Source: Pseudoalteromonas piscicida
Lineage (GTDB): Bacteria; Pseudomonadota; Gammaproteobacteria; Enterobacterales; Alteromonadaceae
DNA length: 64,000 bases
Assembly (NCBI RefSeq): GCF_002208135.1
Contig: NZ_CP021646.1
Span: forward strand, 2,730,001-2,794,000
Direction: 5' to 3'
Each line of letters opens with the position of its first letter. Position 1 is the first letter of the stretch. Both the position numbers and the translations under genes were made by a program. Positions 17,828 through 26,151 of this stretch are shown piece after piece. The notes beneath the pieces were generated by a model. That model saw nothing but the letters and a program-made list of their open reading frames with translations, was not told the DNA's origin and searched no databases.

Positions 17828-18945
17828 TCAACAGGCCCTAGTAAAGTCCATTTGCGTTGCATTTACCAGCTGTTGAAATGCGCGGGTACTACCAAGGAGC
17901 TCTCGTTTTACCTTATTCCACTGCGCGTTGTGGTGACCAAACTTTAATTGCCATTCGCGCTTTTCGTCCACACTTAAGTGGTGTAGCTTAGCCCCAAGAC
18001 CACTAGCTCACGCTCACAAGCCTTTTGCAGTTGCTCAGTCTGCGCAACATGAGTATGAAATGTTTGCTTGCTCGCGTCCTCGATTTCCCCTTTTAAGCGC
18101 AGCGGCAAACCATCTAACCAATGCTGATTTGCGACAGTTACCCAAGCATCGGGGACGCTTTCGAGTAACGCTACCTGCCCTATCTCGTTTTTAAGCAGAT
18201 CTGGGCCCGCAAACAAACCAACAACGCTAGGATCGATAACCTCTATATGTTTCGTTCTTGCCATTTTAGCCACTTGCGCCCAAGGCACATCAATAACATT
18301 TGCCAACGTCATACTGTAAAAGTGACTCAAAACCTTTGAAGCTGGTACTCTCAGCACCACACCTTTGAGTTTTTCAGGCAAGTTAATCAAACGATTAAAC
18401 TGTTTAGTGCTTGTTAGTGTGCGAGCCCCAACAAGATGATGCATTAAGATATTCAGTTTCCCTTGCTCACCAATGGGCTCAATAACAAGTGACTGCCACT
18501 GTGGTGAACAAACTAGATTGAGAAACGCGCGGTTTGAGCTCGCCCAAAATGGGATATTGAGGATATCTAACACAGGTAAAGCCCGAGACAGGTTTGACAC
18601 TGAGATAAGCGCGGCCTCCACATGCCCACGAGTCACTGCAGCCATTAACTCGCGGCCACTTCCAAGCGCACCACTATGATGAATATCAACATAGATTTTA
18701 CCGCGAGTCATGCTTTCAACATTTTCCTTAAATTCTTGGTGCATATGCGGAATAAAATCATTTTGATTAGCAGGGTAAGGAGAAGCTAATCTTAAAATAT
18801 GGAGGGCAGCGCTGCGCTTAGCCACTTCGTGTTCTAGCTCATCTTCTGAGAGTAAGTTAAGCGCAAGTGCTTGGCTAACCGGAAATGACGCACTTAAACA
18901 GGCGGCTAGTGAAGCTTCAAGAAATTGACGTCTACTCTTGGACAT
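17828..18945 (-). pseudogene. TRAP-type (DctP) solute-binding protein, single-base frameshift
   Basis: Periplasmic binding protein of the DctP family. The N-terminus has SRRQFLEASLAACLSASF, a Tat-like signal, and the body has family features such as GSGRELMAAVTRGHVEAAL and LKGVVLRVPAS. The uninterrupted frame ends at 17974 after 323 residues with LGLSYTT. Inserting one G in the G4 run at 17992-17995 opens a continuation of about 50 residues (LGAKLHHLSVDEKREWQLKF... to DFTRAC, stop at 17828) with the usual DctP C-terminal character. The full gene would be 372 residues. No DctQ/DctM membrane subunits are adjacent, so it may be an orphan receptor. A sequencing undercall is a serious alternative to a real mutation. 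Confidence 0.72.
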
Positions 18946-19230
18946 GGGAGCACTACCTAAATTCCATACCTTAATTAAAGATAGCTGAGTCGATCACTAT
19001 TTCAATAAGCTTAGATGTACACCCAAATCAAAAACACAAAAAGCTCACTTGTATTTAACAAACTTTATACTAGTCTATCTTGGATTCACCACAAGGAGTG
19101 TAGTGCTAGTTTATTCATCAAAAGCGATAGCTTTACTATCATTACTTTTGTCTCGCTAGGTGTTTTCTTAAAACAAAGCAAATTTAACGCAGTAATCACG
19201 TTCATATCGATTAATAAAAGGAGATTGACG

Positions 19231-20373
19231 ATGAACAGAAGAAATGCACTAATCTGTGTTGCCTTGGGATTTTGTGCCCACTTATCCGCCAAGACACCTC
19301 AACCAACTCTTTCGATCAACACCAATCTTGATTATGACGGCCTCATTACAACACCAAATGGAAAGGCCTATTTTGGTCAGCAATGGCTTGAAAATGCCAG
19401 TGAAGTCACTTTATACCCAAAAAATGGCAACAGCGCGCTTTGGACATTAACATTAACCTATTCTGATGGCAGACCGGCCGTTGGTAAAACCATTACTATA
19501 AATTCAACTTATAACACGCTCACCACATCAAGTTGGCGAGATAAAAATACGATGGCAAACCGTTTTCCGAGTGGTTCAAGAGCAACGGTAATTCAAAGAA
19601 TAGACCAAGGGCTGTTCCGATTACGTGCTCCTTACGAGGCTTCAAGTCTAGTGACCGATGCTAATGGCCAAGTGAAAGTTACCGTAAATAACTTCCATAG
19701 CTGCGGTAATGAACAACAGCCAGGCTCTGATAAGTTAACAGCCTCAACTGGTAACTTGCAGGCTCAGCTAATCGTAAAATGCGCAGTAACGGGCTTAGTC
19801 AATATTCCAGACCGCGCAAGCGAGGGACTTACTACGGCAGGGCTAGTTGGCCGCCACTTACACCCAGACTTGCTAAGTGCTTTACAAAATTTAGGACAAG
19901 CTTGGAAAAACGTACAAAACAAACCTGTCGGGATGCCAAATTATCTCACAATAACGGGAGCAACCATGCGCTGGGGTGGAATAAATCCTCCTCATTTTAC
20001 GCACAAGTTTGGTGGTACAGTAGATATTCGTCCGATAGGAACATCATCAGGGCCGGTTAGCGTTGGTGACGCACACTACCATCGCCAAGCCACACAGACG
20101 ATAGTTGACGCTTTGGTACAATTAGGCGCAACTAAAATTATCTTTGCCGATAATTTGAAAGGCGTTACAGATGTTAAATCAAATCATAAGAATCACCTAC
20201 ATGTCAGCTTCTTAACTGAACCTTTAGAACCTTGGCTTGCTCCTAATGATAACGAGCTTGATAGCGAAGGTGAAGCTTGGCATGACTACAGCAATATCTA
20301 CGATACTAGCTATTTCGTGCCTCAAGTTAAATCGTTACAGGTTACCGACTTTCATTTTGAATTAGGAAAATAA
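19231..20373 (+). CDS. Secreted LAS-type (M15/M74-like) metallopeptidase
   Basis: Predicted exported peptidoglycan-type peptidase of about 380 residues. A signal peptide covers residues 1-20. Residues about 25-180 look like Ig-like/Big-type modules (TLTYSDGRPAVGKTITI, VTDANGQVKVTV). The catalytic domain at the C-terminus holds the zinc motif pattern of the LAS group: H258xxGGTVD265 and HLH at H322 and H324. MepA- and VanX-like enzymes with this layout cleave peptide crosslinks; the exact bond here is unknown. I chose the ATG at 19231 with AAAGGAGA upstream. The next gene begins at the stop (TAATG), so the two are translationally coupled. Confidence 0.72.
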   Translation: MNRRNALICVALGFCAHLSAKTPQPTLSINTNLDYDGLITTPNGKAYFGQQWLENASEVTLYPKNGNSALWTLTLTYSDGRPAVGKTITINSTYNTLTTSSWRDKNTMANRFPSGSRATVIQRIDQGLFRLRAPYEASSLVTDANGQVKVTVNNFHSCGNEQQPGSDKLTASTGNLQAQLIVKCAVTGLVNIPDRASEGLTTAGLVGRHLHPDLLSALQNLGQAWKNVQNKPVGMPNYLTITGATMRWGGINPPHFTHKFGGTVDIRPIGTSSGPVSVGDAHYHRQATQTIVDALVQLGATKIIFADNLKGVTDVKSNHKNHLHVSFLTEPLEPWLAPNDNELDSEGEAWHDYSNIYDTSYFVPQVKSLQVTDFHFELGK

Positions 20374-21293
20374 TGACGAATAGCGCTTGGCTAATTTATC
20401 TCGCTATCTTTAGCATTTCGGCAAGCTTTGATTTATTAAGCTGCGAGCTCGCTATGTCTAGCGACAAAGTAGCCTTAGCGCCCTCTACTGAGCGGACAGA
20501 GTGCCGCTTTGAACAATCAGACAATAATGAGTTAAAGCCAACATCGTTGCCGCACACGCGTTTTATTCCACCTAACTATCCAGATGCTGCAATACCTCTC
20601 AATTTCGATAGAGTTCAGTCAGCCTGTAAACTTATAAGTAACACCATCCATTGCCAGTTTGCTGACCGGCAAGGCGCTTTGCCTTTGGCTAGTCAATACC
20701 AACGAGGTCGGTTAAGCTATGATCAGTGGCGCGTAGACAACCACTATTTTATTGGATGGGCCTCGCACGACCCAGAGAGACCTGCCGGATTTATGGTACT
20801 TTCCACCACCAAACCCGCTTATTGGTTACCTGTGGAAGATGCTTGTAAAGCAAGACTCAGCACACGAGTCGTGACGCTTAGTAGCAAAGAGAATCTCTGT
20901 TTGAATCACCAGGGTACTTGGCAGCACAGTAATACACAGTCACTACCTGCGCCTTGTGAAAACTCATTCTCTGTCGCTACCGATAAAAATGGTGTGTGGG
21001 CTTTGCAGCTAAACAATGAAAATCAAAGTTGGAATATTTGCCACTTTGATCACGCACTGCAACTGGTGAAAGCATATCAATATCAACTTGATGTACCGCA
21101 ATCGCTAGCGCCATACAAGCTTGTACCTACGTCTTTTTCTCAGGTTACCGCCTTATTCGGCGAATATGACAATGCGCCAGCATACGCATTTGATATTAGC
21201 GCTGTTGAGCCGATGTTTCTATCAGCCTTCCCAAGCTCAATACGTCGCATACAAATCCCACTTACACGAGCTAAATATCGGTTAAGCGAATGA
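20373..21293 (+). CDS. Exported hypothetical protein coupled to LAS peptidase
   Basis: Protein of 306 residues that I do not recognise. The first ~25 residues form a hydrophobic segment (WLIYLAIFSISASFDLLS) that could be a signal peptide. The rest is soluble with at least ten cysteines, several closely paired (SACKLISNTIHCQF, CKARL, NLCLNHQG, APCENS, NICHFD), which fits a disulfide-bonded secreted domain. Its ATG overlaps the stop of the preceding metallopeptidase by one base, so it may be an inhibitor, activator or partner of that enzyme; that is inference from coupling only. No catalytic motif is evident. Confidence 0.6.
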   Translation: MTNSAWLIYLAIFSISASFDLLSCELAMSSDKVALAPSTERTECRFEQSDNNELKPTSLPHTRFIPPNYPDAAIPLNFDRVQSACKLISNTIHCQFADRQGALPLASQYQRGRLSYDQWRVDNHYFIGWASHDPERPAGFMVLSTTKPAYWLPVEDACKARLSTRVVTLSSKENLCLNHQGTWQHSNTQSLPAPCENSFSVATDKNGVWALQLNNENQSWNICHFDHALQLVKAYQYQLDVPQSLAPYKLVPTSFSQVTALFGEYDNAPAYAFDISAVEPMFLSAFPSSIRRIQIPLTRAKYRLSE

Positions 21294-21372
21294 CTTAATA
21301 AAATACTTGGTGGGACTTCTTTAGCTTTAATTAAGAAATATGAACAAGGTGCAATAAACAAATAATATTCAT

Positions 21373-21394
21373 TTTATTTACACATGTAAATAAA
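21373..21394. promoter_or_regulatory. 22-bp palindrome upstream of secreted protein
   Basis: TTTATTTACA and TGTAAATAAA flank a CA centre, giving 10-bp perfect arms about 54 nt before the next start codon. Candidate operator for a dimeric regulator, or a small terminator for the upstream unit. Confidence 0.4.
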
Positions 21395-21447
21395 TATGAA
21401 ATGATGCCAAACTTCTTTGTTCATATTTTAATTAAAGGACTTATACT

Positions 21448-22080
21448 ATGAAAAATAAACATATCTTGCCGGTCGCGGCTTTATTACTCTCACCGTTAGT
21501 GCAAGCAAACAACTCGGGTTACTATATTACTGATGTCGATGTATATAAGTATGGTGAACGTGCAACTATGGTTCCTGAGCAAAACCCAATCCCAATGTTA
21601 ATTCCTGATCACGTTTTAGTTGGTATTGGTGCTCGAGCTGGAAACACAACGGTAACTACCGTCACCTTGTGGTATCGTCAAATATTAGGCAATGGTGAAT
21701 TTGGTCAGATTTACAGTAAAAACTACGGCAGCAAACCAAGTCACGAGCTTGAGTGTCAGTACGTGAATACCTCTGAAAATATCGCAATTACAGGTATGGA
21801 GTGGCGCATCAATGGTTCAGATGATATTGCAGCGTTGCGGGTGAGTTACCGAAAATTTGATAGTCAAGGAAATCTAGGCTCTGAGATATTCTACGGTACG
21901 GGAGTTAAATCAACGAACCAATCAAAAACTTGCTATGACCCTGGAAGTGGCGGTATTGAAGTTTCATATTTCCCACCAGCATCAGGTAATAGTTCAGTTG
22001 TAACCGGTGTTGGTCTTGTTAATCACAATGAAAACATGGATTCAATGTGGCTATATCGCGGAAACTATGTAAACAGATAA
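21448..22080 (+). CDS. Secreted hypothetical protein
   Basis: Protein of 210 residues with a clear signal peptide (residues 1-20, LLLSPLVQAN). The mature part is beta-rich and repeats short motifs with aromatic residues: VTLWYRQILGNG, ISENIAI-like TGMEWRINGSDD, LRVSYRKFDSQGN and a final MWLYRGNYVNR. Two cysteines (ELECQY and KTCYDP) may form a disulfide. I do not recognise the family; the look is of a secreted carbohydrate- or surface-interacting beta-sandwich. AAAGGAC precedes the ATG. It follows the peptidase pair but has its own upstream palindrome and probably its own promoter. Confidence 0.6.
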   Translation: MKNKHILPVAALLLSPLVQANNSGYYITDVDVYKYGERATMVPEQNPIPMLIPDHVLVGIGARAGNTTVTTVTLWYRQILGNGEFGQIYSKNYGSKPSHELECQYVNTSENIAITGMEWRINGSDDIAALRVSYRKFDSQGNLGSEIFYGTGVKSTNQSKTCYDPGSGGIEVSYFPPASGNSSVVTGVGLVNHNENMDSMWLYRGNYVNR

Positions 22081-22325
22081 TAAAGTGTATTCTTTTCTGA
22101 TTGCATAAGATCTTTACGCCACGAGCAAATTAATCATCATAAAGCGTTCGTGGCTTATGGCAACACAATCTTTGAGCTAAAATTAAAACAACTAAAATAC
22201 TCATCAATTCTAAATATTTTACGTTCGATAATCCTTCATCCAAAACAAAAATTTCCATTTTCACATTCTCTGCACTTTTGCCTGCCAATTTTAAAACTCG
22301 AATCACAATAAGGTTTGGAATAACG

Positions 22326-23822
22326 ATGAACAACGCGAACTTTCTACGTGCAATGGCACTTGTTACCGCGGTGGCAAGTTTACCAATAGCTGCACAACAT
22401 AAACCTCTACCACCTCCGCCTCCAGGCCAGCCACAACCAAACTCAGCACTGGATGATGAACTCACACAAATAATGCGTGCTCGCGGTATTACTGGCAGAG
22501 TTGCGGGTGCGCAACAACTGCCGAGAATCTCAGATCCCATTGCTCAGCTCGGCATGCAGTTATTTTTTAGCAAAGCCCTTGGGGGAGAAAAATCAGTCGC
22601 CTGTGCGAGCTGTCACGATCCAAGGCTCGGTGGTGCCGATGGCCTTTCGTTGCCAATAGGTACAAACGCAGTAGAAAGTGATGTGGTAGGCCCTGGTCGT
22701 CAAGCAGTCAACGATGACATCAATATTCCACGTAACTCTCCCACCATTTTTAATACCGGATTTGCCAACAACGCTTTATTTTGGGACGGCCGTGTTCAAC
22801 GTGTGACTATCACTGACGACCAAGGCAATGAAAGCAGTTTTATCAGTACGCCTGATTCAGGTCTTAACCAACCAGATGTAAATGCGGCAGATTCACTAGT
22901 TGCAACCTTGTCTCGTTTTCCTGTCACCTCTCGTGAAGAAATGCTTGGAGAGGCTTTCGAAAGTGCCGAAACCAATGAACAAGTTCGCTCACACTTAGCC
23001 CAGCGTATTGGCGATTACGGTGATGAGGCAGAAGGCTTGGCCACCAATGATTGGCTTCAAGCCTTTAGAGAAGCATTCAACTCGCAAGCTGACGCGCAAA
23101 CCTTAATTACCTTTGATAGTATTGCCTTTGCGCTCGGCCAGTATCAAGCGTCATTTGTGATGGTGGATACCGATTGGCATCGCTATGCCCGTGGTGACCG
23201 TGGCGCACTTAACGATCAACAAAAACGTGGTGCTAAACTCTTTTTTACTTCAGTAGCTGAAGGCGGTGCAGGATGTGTTGGGTGTCACAATGGTGAACGT
23301 TTCACTAACGATGGTTTCTTTAACCTCGCCTTTCCACAGTATGGTATTGGTACACAAGATAATCAGGCCGATATCGGACGCGCTGCAATTGACCCCTCGC
23401 CTCGCAATCAATTTGCGTTTAGAGTCCCGAGCTTAATAAATGTTGCCCTGACTGCGCCATACGGTCACGCAGGAGCCTACGAGTCGTTAGAACAAGTGGT
23501 CAATCATTACTCAAATCCTGAGCAAACCGTCGAGCAATTTTTTCAACGTGGTGGTGCTTGTGGATTAAAGCAGTTTTCCTTAACCGCTCAGTGTGACACA
23601 CTAAACCTACAAGCGAGAGAAAATAGTGAAGCAGCGTTAACGTTACTGCGCCAGTCACCATTTGTTGCCGCCAATTTAGCGCCACAACAAAAGCAGGATC
23701 TCGTTGCGTTTTTACATGCCTTGACAGACAAGTGTGCAAAAGACCAACAGTGCGTAAGAAGATGGGTGCCAAACCGTCGCACACCAGACCCAGATAATTT
23801 ACGCTTGCATGCACAACGTTAA
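22326..23822 (+). CDS. Di-heme cytochrome c peroxidase family protein
   Basis: Periplasmic di-heme protein of about 498 residues in the CcpA/MauG superfamily. After a signal peptide (ALVTAVASLPIAAQ) comes a Pro-rich spacer, then the first heme site CASCHDP (with GGEKSVA before it) and the second CVGCHNGE. RNSPTIFNTGFANNALFWDGR and FRVPSLINVALTAPYGHAGAY are typical of the family. It should reduce peroxide or oxidise a protein or small substrate. The ATG at 22326 is the likely start; a histidine kinase begins 20 bp after the stop and a regulator 12 bp after that, so the three form one operon. That link between a peroxidase and a two-component system is unusual. Confidence 0.85.
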   Translation: MNNANFLRAMALVTAVASLPIAAQHKPLPPPPPGQPQPNSALDDELTQIMRARGITGRVAGAQQLPRISDPIAQLGMQLFFSKALGGEKSVACASCHDPRLGGADGLSLPIGTNAVESDVVGPGRQAVNDDINIPRNSPTIFNTGFANNALFWDGRVQRVTITDDQGNESSFISTPDSGLNQPDVNAADSLVATLSRFPVTSREEMLGEAFESAETNEQVRSHLAQRIGDYGDEAEGLATNDWLQAFREAFNSQADAQTLITFDSIAFALGQYQASFVMVDTDWHRYARGDRGALNDQQKRGAKLFFTSVAEGGAGCVGCHNGERFTNDGFFNLAFPQYGIGTQDNQADIGRAAIDPSPRNQFAFRVPSLINVALTAPYGHAGAYESLEQVVNHYSNPEQTVEQFFQRGGACGLKQFSLTAQCDTLNLQARENSEAALTLLRQSPFVAANLAPQQKQDLVAFLHALTDKCAKDQQCVRRWVPNRRTPDPDNLRLHAQR

Positions 23823-23842
23823 CCGGTGGAATAACAACAACC

Positions 23843-25315
23843 ATGAAAATGACCATTCGCGTCAAACTATTGCTGATAATTTTGATAGCCAACACCACAT
23901 TGGTGCTGGCAATCTATATCGCCAATAAACTAGCGTTTGAAAAGAGCTTTACGGCCTATCTTGAAAATACCTCTCGGGCACAACTTAAAGAGGTGGTAAC
24001 GCAAGTTGCCGAGACTTACGCACGCCATGGTTCTTTGGACTGGGTGTATCGAGGCTCAGAGGATTGGGACAGCATAGTACGTAGCTTCTATGGTCTTTCC
24101 GAGGATGAGCGCCCGCGAGACAGGCTGCATTCTCGTCCACCACCAAGACATCGTGAAAGAGGCGAAGGAGGGCCACGAAGACGTGATGGCCCTCCACCGC
24201 GTTTGGACAATAAAAAACGCCTGCTGATCAAAGACGCACAAGGCAATATTATAATGGGCACACCGAAAAGTAAGCAGACTTCGCTGTGGTTCCCAGTCTA
24301 TCAAAGCGACCATTTGGCGCAGCCTACACGCGAACATATTATCGCCTACTTAGGTGTAGAGCAAAGTGGCTTGGTACGCAATGACTTCGACCGACTGTTT
24401 GCAGAGCAACAACGTAAACAGTTCATCATCATTGCGCTCGTCGCCCTGTTGGTTACTTTAGTGATTGCCGTGCCTTTTAGTAAATATATGGTCAATCCAA
24501 TCGTTTTGTTGCGCCGCAATGCAAAAACACTGACACAAGGAAATTACGATGCTCGCGCCGATATCGCGAGTAAAGATGAACTCGGTTTGCTTGCCAGAGA
24601 TATGAACCGTTTGGCAGACACATTAGCGCAGAATCAAATAGCTAGGCAGCAATGGATAGCGGATATTTCGCACGAGCTACGCACGCCGATTGCCGTGATC
24701 CGCGCGGAACTTGAGGGAATGATTGATGGCATTATCGCAAGCGATCCTGAACAACTGATGTCGCTTAACGAAGAGATCCAACGATTGACTCGGCTGGTGG
24801 ACGATTTACATCAACTATCGCTGTCAGACCGCGGTGCACTTACTTACAACGTGGATAAAGAAAACCTTTACGACCTGCTATCACGCACATTCGCGAAAAG
24901 TAGTCACCAAATTGAAAAGCACCATCTTGCTTATTCCTTGCAATGCGATGAGCATATTACCTTAGAATGTGACGAGCAGCGCCTTGGACAACTATTCGAC
25001 AACTTACTGCAAAACACTTTGCGTTACACAGACTCCTCAGTTGAACAACCGGGAAATCTCGATGTAAAAGTCATACAACGACAAGATAAAACGATAATTT
25101 ACTGGCAGGACAGCGCACCTTCTGTACCACAAGAACAGCTAAACAAGCTATTTGATAGGCTCTATCGAGTAGAGGAAGCGCGGAGTAGAAAAACGGGTGG
25201 CTCTGGCCTTGGTTTAGCCATATGCCAAAGTATTGTTGCTGCCCACAACGGAAAAATCACTGCACACTTGAGCGAACTGGGTGGTCTCGCTATTATTATC
25301 GAACTGAAAAGATAA
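23843..25315 (+). CDS. HAMP-containing sensor histidine kinase (BaeS/CpxA-like)
   Basis: Membrane sensor kinase of 490 residues. Helix 1 is about residues 8-27; the periplasmic domain runs to about residue 190 and contains a very Arg/Pro-rich stretch around residues 88-125 (RPPPRHRER, RRRDGPPPR). Helix 2 is about 192-213, followed by HAMP, then the dimerisation box SHELRTPIAVI with phospho-acceptor H277, and an ATPase lobe with NLLQNTLRYT, DSAPSVPQ and GGSGLGLAI. It lies between the di-heme peroxidase and its regulator with tight spacing. The charged periplasmic stretch may contact the peroxidase, heme or an anionic ligand; that is inference. Confidence 0.86.
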   Translation: MKMTIRVKLLLIILIANTTLVLAIYIANKLAFEKSFTAYLENTSRAQLKEVVTQVAETYARHGSLDWVYRGSEDWDSIVRSFYGLSEDERPRDRLHSRPPPRHRERGEGGPRRRDGPPPRLDNKKRLLIKDAQGNIIMGTPKSKQTSLWFPVYQSDHLAQPTREHIIAYLGVEQSGLVRNDFDRLFAEQQRKQFIIIALVALLVTLVIAVPFSKYMVNPIVLLRRNAKTLTQGNYDARADIASKDELGLLARDMNRLADTLAQNQIARQQWIADISHELRTPIAVIRAELEGMIDGIIASDPEQLMSLNEEIQRLTRLVDDLHQLSLSDRGALTYNVDKENLYDLLSRTFAKSSHQIEKHHLAYSLQCDEHITLECDEQRLGQLFDNLLQNTLRYTDSSVEQPGNLDVKVIQRQDKTIIYWQDSAPSVPQEQLNKLFDRLYRVEEARSRKTGGSGLGLAICQSIVAAHNGKITAHLSELGGLAIIIELKR

Positions 25316-25327
25316 TGAGTTTCCCCC

Positions 25328-26026
25328 GTGCCAAACAAACATATTTTAATCGTCGAAGATGAACCAAAACTTGCCGATATTTTAAGTAAGTATTTGGCTC
25401 AAGCCGAGTATACCAGCCATTGTGTTCATGATGGCGCTTTGGCTGAAGAGGCTTTTAAACAACAGCAACCCGCCCTTATCTTACTCGACCTCATGCTGCC
25501 TAATCTTGACGGTATCGAAATTTGCAAGCGGATCAGAGCTTATTCAAACGTGCCAATTGTCATGATCACCGCCAAAGTAGAAGAAATCGATCGTCTCCTT
25601 GGTCTTGAAGTGGGTGCTGATGATTATGTGTGTAAACCCTATAGTCCAAAAGAAGTCGTCGCAAGGGTGAAGGCGATTTTAAGACGCGTGACGCTAAATG
25701 AGCGCGGCACAGTGTCAGAAACAGAGAGCAAACTTAAATTGGACGAAGAGAGCTTGTTTGTCTCCTTCCTCGACGCGAGAGCGACACTCACTTATGTCGA
25801 GTTTATGCTCTTAAAGGCAATGTACGGACACCCGTGCCGAATTTATAGCCGCGACTTATTGATGGATCACATCTACGATGACAGCCACATTGTTAGCGAC
25901 AGAACCATAGATAGCCATATCAAAAATATTCGTAAAAAGCTGCAAAGCATCGCGCCTAAATACGACTTTATCCACTCCATTTACGGAGCGGGATATAAGT
26001 TTGAGGCGCAGGAACGTAATTCCTAG
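25328..26026 (+). CDS. OmpR/BaeR-type response regulator
   Basis: Response regulator of 232 residues with a GTG start 12 nt after the kinase gene. The receiver has IVEDEPKLAD, phospho-acceptor D54 in LLDLMLPNLDG, MITA and K in GADDYVCKPYSP. A winged-helix OmpR-type DNA-binding domain follows (about residues 130-230), ending VSDRTIDSHIKNIRKKL and IYGAGYKFE. It is the partner of the preceding HAMP kinase and likely controls the operon that carries the di-heme peroxidase. BaeR-like by overall pattern; an exact ortholog name is not justified. Confidence 0.88.
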   Translation: MPNKHILIVEDEPKLADILSKYLAQAEYTSHCVHDGALAEEAFKQQQPALILLDLMLPNLDGIEICKRIRAYSNVPIVMITAKVEEIDRLLGLEVGADDYVCKPYSPKEVVARVKAILRRVTLNERGTVSETESKLKLDEESLFVSFLDARATLTYVEFMLLKAMYGHPCRIYSRDLLMDHIYDDSHIVSDRTIDSHIKNIRKKLQSIAPKYDFIHSIYGAGYKFEAQERNS

Positions 26027-26041
26027 TCTCTAACCCACAAT

Positions 26042-26072
26042 GAGAGTTGGGTTATGCACTAATCCAACTCTC
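26042..26072. terminator. Hairpin after response regulator
   Basis: GAGAGTTGG pairs with CCAACTCTC across a 13-nt loop, 16 nt after the operon stop codon. Probable terminator of the peroxidase operon, without a T-tract. Confidence 0.5.
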
Positions 26073-26098
26073 ACCAAAGGCTTAATTCACCGCTACAC

Positions 26099-26150
26099 CC
26101 CATTCCCTTTTATTGGTAAACTCCAACTAATAATTATAAAAAGGAATGGG
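26099..26150 (+). promoter_or_regulatory. Hairpin that masks a ribosome-binding site
   Basis: CCCATTCCCTTTTAT (26099-26113) pairs with ATAAAAAGGAATGGG (26136-26150): 15 positions, one mismatch, 22-nt loop. The 3' arm contains the AAGGA ribosome site (26141-26145) of the next gene and ends one base before its ATG at 26152. Folding would hide the site, so translation could respond to temperature, a ligand or a small RNA. A role in control is inference. Confidence 0.55.
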
Positions 26151-26151
26151 C

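Noticed and set aside
22130..22540. Minus-strand open frame of 136 codons
   Set aside because: It overlaps the signal peptide and first heme region of the di-heme peroxidase on the other strand and has low-complexity Gly/Pro composition, a mirror of the Pro-rich coding stretch.
26042..26150. Riboswitch upstream of the MBL-fold gene
   Set aside because: Only two simple hairpins are present; no known aptamer pattern is recognised, so only a ribosome-site-masking hairpin is claimed.
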